A DNA stretch of 64,000 bases from Fimbriimonas sp. GTDB taxonomy: Bacteria; Armatimonadota; Fimbriimonadia; Fimbriimonadales; Fimbriimonadaceae. Both the position numbers and the translations under genes were made by a program. How positions within the stretch are numbered: the first letter of the stretch is position 1; the number at the start of each line of letters is the position of its first letter. The notes beneath the pieces were generated by a model, which was not told the origin of the DNA, searched no databases, and was given only the letters and a program-made list of their open reading frames with translations. This document shows, in pieces, positions 52,766 through 60,964 of this stretch. The stretch lies in contig JARLGV010000056.1 of the NCBI GenBank assembly GCA_031292555.1, positions 101,044 to 165,043 on the forward strand, given 5' to 3'.

Positions 52766-53869
52766 GTGCAAGTGAATCGGCGAGAATTCATCAAGGCAAC
52801 GACATCCGCCACCCTCGCAACCGGACTTGGCTTCCGATATGGTCTTGGAATGCCCAACGTCGGAACACAGGCACAGCCAAAGAGAGACATGGTTAAGCAT
52901 AAGAAGTATTGGGCCTGGGTAGGCCCCGACCGCAACGCCACCGACGGCGCCCTCAAGAAGAAGTACGAAACCTACCGCAAGCACGGGGTGGATGCGATTT
53001 TCCTAGAAGGAGGAATCGACGAGCGGGAATTCGACATTATCAAGTCGGCCGGCCTAGAACTCCATAGCTGGATGTGGACCACGAACCGGGGCGATGCCTG
53101 GATCATGGAGCATCACCCTGACTGGTATCAGGTAAGTCGATCGGGCAAGTCTTGCTTCGACAATCCTCCCTACGTCAACTACTACCGCTGGATTTCGCCT
53201 GTCATTCCTGGCGTGCAGACCTACCTCAAAGAGAAAGCGGACGAACTGGCGAGTCACCCAGCGGTCTCAGGCGTCCATCTGGACTACGTCAGGTATCCCG
53301 ACGTTATTCTTCCGAAGGCCCTTTGGAAGCAATATCACCTCGACCAAACGGAAGAATTGCCCGACTACGACTTCTGCTACAGCAAACACACACGCGAAGC
53401 GTTCAAGAAGTTCTCCGGACGCGATCCCCTCGATATCGAGGATCCCGCCCACGATCAGCAATGGCTGCACTTCCGCTACGACTCTGTCACCCATCTGGTG
53501 AAGCAGCTTTGCGCAACCGTCAAAGCGCGTCACAAGGAGATCACTGCCGCCGTCTTCCCGACTCCGCACATGGCGCGTAAGATCTGCCGTCAGGATTGGG
53601 ACAAATGGCCACTGGATGCAGTCTGTCCGATGACCTATAACAGCTTCTATGAAGCCGGTGTGGACTGGATCGGGGATTGCATGCTCGAGAATATTCAAGC
53701 AGTCACGTTCCCGGTTTATGCGGGCCTATACTTGCCGGACCTGCACGATCTCGAGGATTTTCGCCGCGCGATCAAGCTTGTCCACAAGAACGGCGGGGCG
53801 GGAGTTTCACTCTTCGGGGGTGTAAGCGACGATCATTGGAGAGTCTTCGAGGAGACGATCCGGAGTTGA
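52766..53869 (+). CDS. GHL10-like glycoside hydrolase (family 10-related), Tat-exported
   Basis: About 367 residues. The leader NRREFIKATTSATLATGLGF is a twin-arginine-like signal; starts at GTG 52766 or 52772 or TTG 52736 are possible. TIM-barrel landmarks: HSWMWTTNRGDAW, HPAVSGVHLDYVRYPD, which closely matches the GHL10 active-site motif, AAVFPTPHMARKICRQDW and the final GAGVSLFGGVSDD. Acts outside the cytoplasm on an unknown polysaccharide. Confidence 0.78.
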   Translation: MQVNRREFIKATTSATLATGLGFRYGLGMPNVGTQAQPKRDMVKHKKYWAWVGPDRNATDGALKKKYETYRKHGVDAIFLEGGIDEREFDIIKSAGLELHSWMWTTNRGDAWIMEHHPDWYQVSRSGKSCFDNPPYVNYYRWISPVIPGVQTYLKEKADELASHPAVSGVHLDYVRYPDVILPKALWKQYHLDQTEELPDYDFCYSKHTREAFKKFSGRDPLDIEDPAHDQQWLHFRYDSVTHLVKQLCATVKARHKEITAAVFPTPHMARKICRQDWDKWPLDAVCPMTYNSFYEAGVDWIGDCMLENIQAVTFPVYAGLYLPDLHDLEDFRRAIKLVHKNGGAGVSLFGGVSDDHWRVFEETIRS

Positions 53870-53990
53870 TCTGGGAAGGTGCGGAGCCTTGATTTCTCGC
53901 GTCCCGATGCATCCGCCAATGCAATTTTCCGAAAATGACGATTACCCACTAGTAATTACTTGCCGGTTAATGGTTACCTAGTCGCCAAGT

Positions 53991-54380
53991 TTGCTAACAC
54001 AGCCCTGGTTGCGATACGAAGTTCTGGCCACCCTCGGTAGGCTGTGCGACGCCAATCTTAAGGATCACACGTTAAGATGCGCGTTCGCCGCCGGGGACAT
54101 TCGTGCGCACGGCGAATTCATGTTGGAGGAATTGCCGCCCGATCTCCATCAAGGTCTCGGCGTTTTTCTTTACGACGACTTCGAAGTTGCCAGCCTTCGC
54201 TTCGCGGTCGACGCCATCAATACGTTCTTCGACGGTGGGCATTGGTTTGGCAGCTTGATTCCTCGCGGAGACGACCCAATCTGGGAACGCCTAATCGCCA
54301 CTTGCGAAACTGCGAAGCAAGCACTGATCTCAAATGGCATGCCCGCCTACAACGAAGATCTGAGCTATCGCCATCGCTAG
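53991..54380 (+). CDS. Small protein of unknown function, probable gene with TTG start
   Basis: 129 residues, no signal peptide, no recognised family. Composition and codon use look coding: PWLRYEVLATLGRLCDAN, GVFLYDDFEVASLRFAVDAINTFFDG and ISNGMPAYNEDLSY form amphipathic helices. Only TTG is available as a start, and there is no ribosome site, so either the true start is different or expression is weak. The stop is 18 nt from the convergent DUF2127 gene. Confidence 0.5.
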   Translation: MLTQPWLRYEVLATLGRLCDANLKDHTLRCAFAAGDIRAHGEFMLEELPPDLHQGLGVFLYDDFEVASLRFAVDAINTFFDGGHWFGSLIPRGDDPIWERLIATCETAKQALISNGMPAYNEDLSYRHR

Positions 54381-54398
54381 CCGGCGCGGTTGAACAGG

Positions 54399-54866
54399 TT
54401 AAGCTTTCCCGCTCTCGATCCTCTTATTGGCACGATACTCCTTGTAGATCAAGCCAACTACAAGGAGGTCGAACATTCCAAGCACTGCGGTAACGATCTC
54501 GTGCGCAGAAATGGCTCGCGCCAATTCGATCGCGGTAAAGAGCGACATGACCGCCATAAAACCTACGAATCCCCAGTTCCTTCGCATGAAGATCGCGGCG
54601 ATCAGGATGACCTTGGCAAGGCCATGGAATAGCAGATAGAGAGCCGATCCGAGATGCACATGAACCGTCACCTCCTCCGCGAGCTTGTCCAACCTTCCGG
54701 ATAGCACCTCGTGATGCCGATAGAGTTCGTGCTGAGACAGCACCAGCAGGTACCTGGCGAGTTTCATCGGCATCGTCAACAGAACCCCGCCGATTACTTC
54801 GAACAGCGAGTCGACACCCTTTACGATCAGTCCAATTCGAAACAGGAGGTCGGTAGCTCTGTTCAT
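54399..54866 (-). CDS. DUF2127 membrane protein
   Basis: 155 residues with four hydrophobic helices (about 8-33, 75-95, 98-117, 118-146) and the FRIGLIVKGVDSLFEVIGGVLL opening and HGLAKVILIAAIFMRRNWGFVGF segment typical of DUF2127. Function of the family is unknown; it is found across bacteria as a small integral membrane protein. The Arg/Lys-rich C-terminal tail is cytoplasmic by the positive-inside rule. Confidence 0.85.
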   Translation of the reverse strand: MNRATDLLFRIGLIVKGVDSLFEVIGGVLLTMPMKLARYLLVLSQHELYRHHEVLSGRLDKLAEEVTVHVHLGSALYLLFHGLAKVILIAAIFMRRNWGFVGFMAVMSLFTAIELARAISAHEIVTAVLGMFDLLVVGLIYKEYRANKRIESGKA

Positions 54867-54961
54867 AAGCGGAAATGCATGCCGTGAATAGTTAGAGAAT
54901 GAGTATGTTCGTCAAGACGTTCCCATTGCAGCCTCCAAGTTCAGCCATCCTTAGAGGGAAC

Positions 54962-56692
54962 ATGAATGGAAACGAAACCGTACTCCGGCACGTTGCGGTC
55001 GGAGCTCTCTTCGGCATTTCTCTAGCCATGGCCCAGTCGTCGAGCGGCCCATTCCAGCGCGATAAACATGTAGTAAAGGCGCCGGTGGAGGCACTCTTGT
55101 ATTCGACGATGCCCTCCACCCGCGAGCATCGGCCCGAAATGGCGATGGACGGCGACGAGAACACCTACTTCCAAACGACAGCCGGCATGGATGACGGAGA
55201 CGACTTCCTCGTGCTTCTATCCCGGCCGACGCCGGTTCATTCGATTCGGATCCTTACTGGGGACTCCGACGGCGGCGATTGCCTCACCCATGCGTTTGTG
55301 GATGCATCAACCGACGGGGCGACCTACACGAAGATCGCCAGTTTTGACTCGAATGGACGCGCTTCCGCGAGCTTGGGGGATCGGCCCGTCGTGGCGTTTC
55401 GCGTCCGAACCAACCCGCAGACCGGAGTTCCAAAACTGGTCATCCGAGAGATCGCTATCGAAGGCGCCGAACCGGTTGCGCACGTGCAGTATGGTCCCGG
55501 GCGTGGGTTCGCCGACCTGAGCGAAGCGCCGGACCTGGTCAAGTGGTCCACCACGGCTGAATCCCAGATGGAGTCATTCTGGCCCGATACCGCGGCAATG
55601 CTCTATTCGTACGGATTGATCACCCCCAACATGGTCAACGTCGTCTATAAGACCGGCCCTGGTGTGACCGGCGTGGCAGCAACCGGCGGAGGAGTCATGA
55701 CAGTCAACTCAAAGTGGTGCCGCGAGCATCCGGACGACACTGGGCTAACCGTTCACGAAATGGCTCACGTCGTCCAGTCCATCAGCGCAGCGGCCCCCGG
55801 ATGGTTGATCGAGGGAACCGCCGACTTCATCCGTTGGGTGAAATTCGAGCCGCAGCACTTCCATCCCCGCATCAACGTCAGCCGCGCAACGTACCATGAC
55901 GCCTACCAGACGAGCGCGACATTCCTCGGCTGGTGCGCAATCCACTACGATAGCCAGATCGTTACGAAGCTTAACGATGCGGCCCGGTTTGGCCGATACA
56001 AGAACAGCCTTTTCAAGCAGTATTGCGGCAAGGATGTCGACGCCCTTTGGTCCGAGTTCATCGCCGCCTATAAGAACGACCCGGCCTCGATTTTGAAATC
56101 GCCGGTAGCTCCGGGAATGGAGCCCCGTGTGCTTCCAGCGGTCCAAGCAGGTACAAGCGTATCGGTCGACCTTTCGTCGCTGTTCAGCGTCGGCGGAATA
56201 CGCTCGGAGAAGTCCACGAGCGCAGGAAGCGGATTCGACGGAGAGGGGAACACTTACCCCGAGGCCTCCCTATCCGGTCAGAAGGTTGTCAAGAACGTAT
56301 CGTTCAAAATCGGACCGGCAAACGGCCGGAATGTGTTGGCGTGCAAGGGCGAGGTCGTTGCCTTGCCGACGGGAAAACATCGGTCGATCTGGCTGTTGGG
56401 GTCTTCAATCGAGGGCTCCCACAAGGATCAGGAGATCACGATTACGTACGACGACGGTTCGCACCGGACGTTCCACCAGAACTTCAGCGATTGGTACGTG
56501 CCCGAGAGCTTCCCGGGCGAGGTTCGGGCGATTCGCAGCGACTATCGACTCATGCCGGATGGTTCCCACGACGGGCGGACGTTCTTCGTGTATTCCTACG
56601 GCTTCGATCTCGATCCGGCCAAAACGGTCAAGAGCATCAGCTTGCCGAACGACGACGGTGTGCGGGTTCTCGCGATTAGCCTCGCCGACTAG
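54962..56692 (+). CDS. Secreted BSP-type metallopeptidase with discoidin-like domain
   Basis: 576 residues: signal peptide to about residue 25, a discoidin/F5-8-like beta-sandwich (about 50-170; MPSTREHRPEMAMDGDENTYFQT), then a basic-secretory-protein peptidase domain (PF04450-like) with HEMAH at His265-His269 and GWLIEGTADFIRW supplying the third ligand region, and a C-terminal beta domain after residue 380 resembling a carbohydrate-binding module. Likely a zinc protease that acts on surface or plant-derived protein. GAGGG lies just before the ATG at 54962, which is preferred to the ATG at 54899. Confidence 0.82.
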   Translation: MNGNETVLRHVAVGALFGISLAMAQSSSGPFQRDKHVVKAPVEALLYSTMPSTREHRPEMAMDGDENTYFQTTAGMDDGDDFLVLLSRPTPVHSIRILTGDSDGGDCLTHAFVDASTDGATYTKIASFDSNGRASASLGDRPVVAFRVRTNPQTGVPKLVIREIAIEGAEPVAHVQYGPGRGFADLSEAPDLVKWSTTAESQMESFWPDTAAMLYSYGLITPNMVNVVYKTGPGVTGVAATGGGVMTVNSKWCREHPDDTGLTVHEMAHVVQSISAAAPGWLIEGTADFIRWVKFEPQHFHPRINVSRATYHDAYQTSATFLGWCAIHYDSQIVTKLNDAARFGRYKNSLFKQYCGKDVDALWSEFIAAYKNDPASILKSPVAPGMEPRVLPAVQAGTSVSVDLSSLFSVGGIRSEKSTSAGSGFDGEGNTYPEASLSGQKVVKNVSFKIGPANGRNVLACKGEVVALPTGKHRSIWLLGSSIEGSHKDQEITITYDDGSHRTFHQNFSDWYVPESFPGEVRAIRSDYRLMPDGSHDGRTFFVYSYGFDLDPAKTVKSISLPNDDGVRVLAISLAD

Positions 56693-56695
56693 AGT

Positions 56696-58483
56696 TTAGG
56701 AGGCGGCTTGAAGCGCCACGCGGAACTGCTCACGATAGAGCCGGGCGTAGAGCCCGTCTGTCTCAAGCAGTTCCGCGTGAGTCCCCTGCTCGGTGACGAT
56801 GCCCTTTTCCATCACGACGATCATGTCGGCTTTGACGATCGTAGACAGCCGGTGAGCAATTACGAAGCTCGTACGATCCTTCATCAGGTTGTCGAGCGCG
56901 GCCTGCAATAATGCCTCAGTCTGGGAGTCTAGCGACGACGTCGCTTCGTCAAGGATCAGAATCTTCGGGTCGGCGAGCAACGCGCGGGCAATCGCCATTC
57001 GCTGCTTTTCTCCTACCGACAGCTTGATCCCGTCTTCACCGATCTTAGTGTCATAGCCGTCGGGGAACGTCAGGATCGCCTCATGTATATTGGCCGCCTT
57101 CGCAGCCTTCTCCACGTCATAGTCCGTCGCGTCCAAGCGCCCGTACCGTATGTTTTCCCGAATAGTAGTGTTAAAGAGAATGCTCTCTTGGGCCACAACG
57201 CCAACCTGCGAGCGGTACGACAAGAGCTGCGTCTCCTTGAGGTCGATGCCATCGACTGAAATCTCGCCGGACGTTGGGTCGTAATGGCGAAGAAGGAGAC
57301 TGGCCAGGGTCGTCTTGCCGCTGCCCGAGAATCCGACCAGAGCCACCATCTGTCCCTGCTTGACCTTGAAGTTGATTCCCTTTAGCACCGGCTGGCCCGG
57401 CTCGTATTCGAACCAAACGTTGTCGAAGTTGACCTCGCCGACGATTTGCGGCATTGGCAGGGCGTTGGGCGCGTCCTTGACCAAGTTGAACGTATTCAAC
57501 GTGCGAAAAATCCGGTTCAGTGCCGCTTCTGCTCTCGCTATGGGGTCGAGAATAACGAGGAACCGAACAATTGGTCCATAGACGTAGTTGACCGCGTAGA
57601 TTAGGAACATCACCAGCGTTCCTGCTTGCATCTTGCCCTGGAGGCATTGGTTTCCGCCGTAGAACAGGACCATACCGGTGGCCAGTCCGCAAAGGGCGTC
57701 AGCCACTGTCCAAAGACCGCCGCCTAGAGCCCCCTGGCGTACGTTGAGCCCCATAAGCTCACGCGTGGTGCTCATAAAGCTGCGGGCTTCCCACCGCTCC
57801 TGTCCGAAGCTCTTTACGGTCTGGATACCCGTCAACTTCTCCTGCATCTGGCCGAACATTGTGTCGCGCTTCGCCCGGATATCGTCGCTCGTGACCTGAA
57901 GTGGCTTGAAGAATCGCCGGAAGTTGAAGATGTAAAGCGGCGCAATGCTCAGGCTCAACAACGCCATGATTGGATTGATCGTGAACAGCACGATGATCAC
58001 GATGAACAGTTGAACGATGTCCCCGACCATCGTCGTGAGGTTCGATGTGATCAGGTTCTGGACGGTGCTCGCGTCGTTGATGACGTTACTAACCAGCTTC
58101 CCCGTCTGGTTCTTCTCGAAGTAGGCAAGCGGAAGCGACTGCATGTGTCCAAGCATGCGGTCCCGGATTCGGATCAGAAAGCTCTGCCCCAACGTCGCCA
58201 TGGTGATCGAAAGGCCGTAGCCAAGCAACGCCTGACTTCCCGAGAGCCCAACGATGATAAGCAGATAAAAGCCAGTGTTGACGCCCTCACCGCGCTGAAG
58301 CCGGTTGACGATATCTCCAAGGACGAAAGGAGGCAAGAACCCAAAGGCACTTTGGGCGACCGTCAGGACGACGCAGAGTATCATCAGCCCTCTAAAAGGC
58401 TTCAACTCGGGGATCAATCGGCGAAGCGGATGATAATCCTTCTCAGCCGTCGACAACTCGCTAGGCTCCTCCACCCTTCCCAT
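56696..58483 (-). CDS. ABC exporter, MsbA/multidrug type (fused transmembrane and ATPase domains)
   Basis: 595 residues: six transmembrane helices in about 30-320, then an ATPase with Walker A GFSGSGKTT, Q-loop VGVVAQESILF, signature LSVGEKQR, Walker B ILILDEATSSLD and H-loop IAHRLS. The signature is LSVGE instead of LSGGQ, common in this group. A homodimer probably exports lipid, lipid-linked sugar or toxic compounds from the inner membrane. Its end is 3 nt from the converging metallopeptidase stop. Confidence 0.93.
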   Translation of the reverse strand: MGRVEEPSELSTAEKDYHPLRRLIPELKPFRGLMILCVVLTVAQSAFGFLPPFVLGDIVNRLQRGEGVNTGFYLLIIVGLSGSQALLGYGLSITMATLGQSFLIRIRDRMLGHMQSLPLAYFEKNQTGKLVSNVINDASTVQNLITSNLTTMVGDIVQLFIVIIVLFTINPIMALLSLSIAPLYIFNFRRFFKPLQVTSDDIRAKRDTMFGQMQEKLTGIQTVKSFGQERWEARSFMSTTRELMGLNVRQGALGGGLWTVADALCGLATGMVLFYGGNQCLQGKMQAGTLVMFLIYAVNYVYGPIVRFLVILDPIARAEAALNRIFRTLNTFNLVKDAPNALPMPQIVGEVNFDNVWFEYEPGQPVLKGINFKVKQGQMVALVGFSGSGKTTLASLLLRHYDPTSGEISVDGIDLKETQLLSYRSQVGVVAQESILFNTTIRENIRYGRLDATDYDVEKAAKAANIHEAILTFPDGYDTKIGEDGIKLSVGEKQRMAIARALLADPKILILDEATSSLDSQTEALLQAALDNLMKDRTSFVIAHRLSTIVKADMIVVMEKGIVTEQGTHAELLETDGLYARLYREQFRVALQAAS

Positions 58484-58573
58484 TGCGTACGCACCAGTGT
58501 ACGCAATATTGTCGGCAAGTCGACACGCGTTCCTAGCCAGGAATCGCGAATATTAGCCCGCGAAACCATGCCT

Positions 58574-59902
58574 CTAGTCTGTCGACTGTATGTGAGGAGT
58601 CAAACCGGGCGCGAGATGGATGCTCACCCGCGTGATTCGCCGGCGTGCCATGTTCTCGACGCGCATCGTCCCAATTGAAGACGCAACGCTATCGCCGGTT
58701 CTTGGCACCCGGCCCAATTGATCGATCACCATCGTCGCGAGAGTGTCCGTCGATTCGCCCAGGTCCAGATCGATGCCCGTATAAGCCACCAATTCATCGA
58801 TCCTCACGTCCGCCCTTGCCGAGATTCTTCCGTTTGGATGGATCTCGATCGGTCTTCGTTCGCTCTCCAGGCGATCTTCCAACTCGCCAAACACTTCCTC
58901 AACCACATCCTCCAACGTGACCAATCCGCTTGTGCCCCCGTACTCGTCCATTACGATCAGCATCTGGGTCTTCTCGACCCGCATGAGTTCCAGGATTCGA
59001 GCCATCTGGAGATTCTCGGGTACTGCCACAACTGGCCGCATGATCCGCTCCAACTCGAAGGACTCGTCGTCCACGTGCTTGACGATGTCGTGAAGATAGA
59101 CAACGCCGACGAGATCGTCGATGTCAGCCCGGCAGACCGGCATGCGACTGTAGGGGATCTCCTTGAGTCGGCTCAGGATCTCGCCCTTGGTCAGACCCGC
59201 ATCCAACCACTGTATATCCAGCCGGTGGATCATGATGTCCTTGGCATCCAGCACGTCTAGCCGAAGCGCCCGAGAAACCATATCAGCCTGAAGTTTGTCG
59301 AGGATGCCCGAAACGCCGCCTGATTGGACGAGCATCAGTAGCTCTTCCTTCGGCATCGCGTCTTTGTCGCGAAGGTGGATATCGACCCTGAACGGCCTCA
59401 GAATCAGACCGGCTGTAGCCTGCGCTAGAAAAATGAGCGGTTTCAGCACCGCAGTTATCAACTTGAGTGCCGGAAAGACGAGAAGCGCGAGCCGATCGGC
59501 GTGACGTAGCGCCAGGTACTTCGGACACAACTCGCCGACAACTAGAAGCACAAAGACAACGAGTAGATAGGAGATGATCTTGATCGCGCTCGGATCGACC
59601 AACAAAAGGAGTGAGGCAAGCCACCCCGACACATACGGCTCGGTGAACGATCCGATGGCGATGCCAAGCATGGTGATGCCAATCTGCGTGGCGGCGATAT
59701 AGGAGGAAATGTCGCGCAGAGCGACCGAAAGTTGTTTCGCCGTCTTCCCGCCCTTCTTGCCTACCGCCTCGATGCGGCTGCGACGGGCGCCGACTAGTGC
59801 ATACTCGGCGGCGACGAAGAAGGCGCTCGCCAAAACGAGAAGGATGCACATGACCGGACGCAGAGAGTCCCAGAATCGAAGCAGACCTGCAGTGCTCCCC
59901 AT
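58574..59902 (-). CDS. CorC/CNNM-type hemolysin-family membrane protein with CBS pair
   Basis: 442 residues: DUF21 (CNNM) membrane domain with about four helices (10-180; EYALVGARRSRIEAV, GELCPKYLALRHADRLA), a CBS pair (about 205-340; VYLHDIVKHVD, DEYGGTSGLVTLEDVVEEVFGEL) and a CorC_HlyC C-terminal domain (350-430). Involved in magnesium or other divalent-cation homeostasis; the hemolysin name is historical. TACAAT lies 8 nt before the ATG. Confidence 0.92.
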   Translation of the reverse strand: MGSTAGLLRFWDSLRPVMCILLVLASAFFVAAEYALVGARRSRIEAVGKKGGKTAKQLSVALRDISSYIAATQIGITMLGIAIGSFTEPYVSGWLASLLLLVDPSAIKIISYLLVVFVLLVVGELCPKYLALRHADRLALLVFPALKLITAVLKPLIFLAQATAGLILRPFRVDIHLRDKDAMPKEELLMLVQSGGVSGILDKLQADMVSRALRLDVLDAKDIMIHRLDIQWLDAGLTKGEILSRLKEIPYSRMPVCRADIDDLVGVVYLHDIVKHVDDESFELERIMRPVVAVPENLQMARILELMRVEKTQMLIVMDEYGGTSGLVTLEDVVEEVFGELEDRLESERRPIEIHPNGRISARADVRIDELVAYTGIDLDLGESTDTLATMVIDQLGRVPRTGDSVASSIGTMRVENMARRRITRVSIHLAPGLTPHIQSTD

Positions 59903-59910
59903 GTGGGGTT

Positions 59911-59916
59911 ATTGTA
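59911..59916 (-). promoter_or_regulatory. Candidate -10 box, leaderless start of the CorC-like gene
   Basis: TACAAT on the minus strand ends 8 nt before the ATG at 59902. It lies in the 21-nt gap after the upstream gene and would serve as an internal promoter. Confidence 0.45.
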
Positions 59917-59923
59917 TCAGCAG

Positions 59924-60361
59924 TTACCTGGGGAGCCCGGGAAACATCTCATGACTGATGCTTCGGACGTCGACCTTCCACGCGTCGCCTACTTTCACCA
60001 TCGGCAATTCGAAATTCTCATCGTATGAGCCGGGATGATCGATGTCTTTGATCACCTTCATTCGAATGGACCCGAGCGTATCGCCCGACTGGGACGCTCC
60101 ATCAATGTGGTAGGCGAACATGTAGTATTTCGCGGCGACGTTGACGCTTTCGTCCCACTCCTTCTGAATCTGCTCGTCAGTCAAACCCTTCATCATGCTC
60201 ATCTTGGTGAGCGCAACAGTGTCGTGACGCATCAGGGCATCCATAAAACGACCGCCAACCGTCGTTAGCGATTCGCGGCTGAACACTAACACGAAGATGA
60301 CGACGACAACCGAGAAAACGCACGCAAGCATAAAAATGCTTATTCGGCCAGACTGCTTCAT
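59924..60361 (-). CDS. Small single-pass membrane-anchored protein, unknown function (B)
   Basis: 145 residues. N-terminal transmembrane anchor (ISIFMLACVFSVVVVIFVLVF) and a periplasmic domain of about 110 residues with an NTF2-like pattern (MDALMRHDTVALTKMSMMKG; an aromatic-rich middle; PMVKVGDAWKVDV as a closing strand). It is downstream of a similar small anchored protein (60379-60846) with a 17-nt gap, so both are probably translated from one mRNA. Function unknown. The ATG at 60361 is chosen because upstream codons are not signal-like. Confidence 0.65.
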   Translation of the reverse strand: MKQSGRISIFMLACVFSVVVVIFVLVFSRESLTTVGGRFMDALMRHDTVALTKMSMMKGLTDEQIQKEWDESVNVAAKYYMFAYHIDGASQSGDTLGSIRMKVIKDIDHPGSYDENFELPMVKVGDAWKVDVRSISHEMFPGLPR

Positions 60362-60378
60362 TGAACTCCTATTTAACC

Positions 60379-60846
60379 TCAAGGCGGGCCACCTCGGGGC
60401 CATTCGCTGAATGGAAGACGCGGCGTATTGGCGCGGAATATCCTCGCTGTCTGGTCGATATCGACCTGCCATAGCCTTCCTCGTCTTACTACAACCCAAA
60501 TCATAGCTATGTCAGTGCCCGGCATAACGGTAGAAGTCTCAGGAAATCGATAAAGAACGATCGCGTCGACCTCGTTGCCGATCCTCTCGACGTGTGGAAT
60601 CTGCAGCGTTGCGCCATGACGGTATAGAATCTCGATCTTCGCGAGAAAGTCGTCCGCCAATAGGTCGGCGGAGTTACCGGTTGAAATGGAAGACCCGTTC
60701 AACGCTGTGGTCCGCAATTCCTCGTTAAGCCTCCATATGACGCTCTCAGGGCCGTAGAATTGCATCGAGTAGAACACGATGAGGGTCAGGCCTGCCAACG
60801 CGGCGGCCGAAAAAACTCCCCACACGACGCGCGATCGCGGTTTCAC
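60379..60846 (-). CDS. Small single-pass membrane-anchored protein, unknown function (A)
   Basis: 155 residues. N-terminal anchor (VVWGVFSAAALAGLTLIVFY) and a periplasmic domain with RLNEELRTTALNG, a basic/acidic middle (FLAKIEILYRHGATLQIP) and a closing strand VVVRRGRLWQVDI that parallels VKVGDAWKVDV of the next protein. The layout suggests the two are distant paralogues with an NTF2/DUF4864-like domain. GTG start with TAAGCT 7 nt upstream. Confidence 0.65.
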   Translation of the reverse strand: MKPRSRVVWGVFSAAALAGLTLIVFYSMQFYGPESVIWRLNEELRTTALNGSSISTGNSADLLADDFLAKIEILYRHGATLQIPHVERIGNEVDAIVLYRFPETSTVMPGTDIAMIWVVVRRGRLWQVDIDQTARIFRANTPRLPFSEWPRGGPP

Positions 60847-60853
60847 CGGAAAA

Positions 60854-60859
60854 AGCTTA
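60854..60859 (-). promoter_or_regulatory. Candidate -10 box, leaderless start of the small anchored-protein pair
   Basis: TAAGCT on the minus strand ends 7 nt before the GTG at 60846; a weaker match to TATAAT than others. Confidence 0.25.
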
Positions 60860-60964
60860 CCTACGACTGAACTCCACAGGGCGATTGGCGTCGGAACTAG
60901 AATCTAGGAAGGGTCAGGACCTCCATCATTTTCGGCCGATTGGCGGATACTAGAGAAGCGAACC

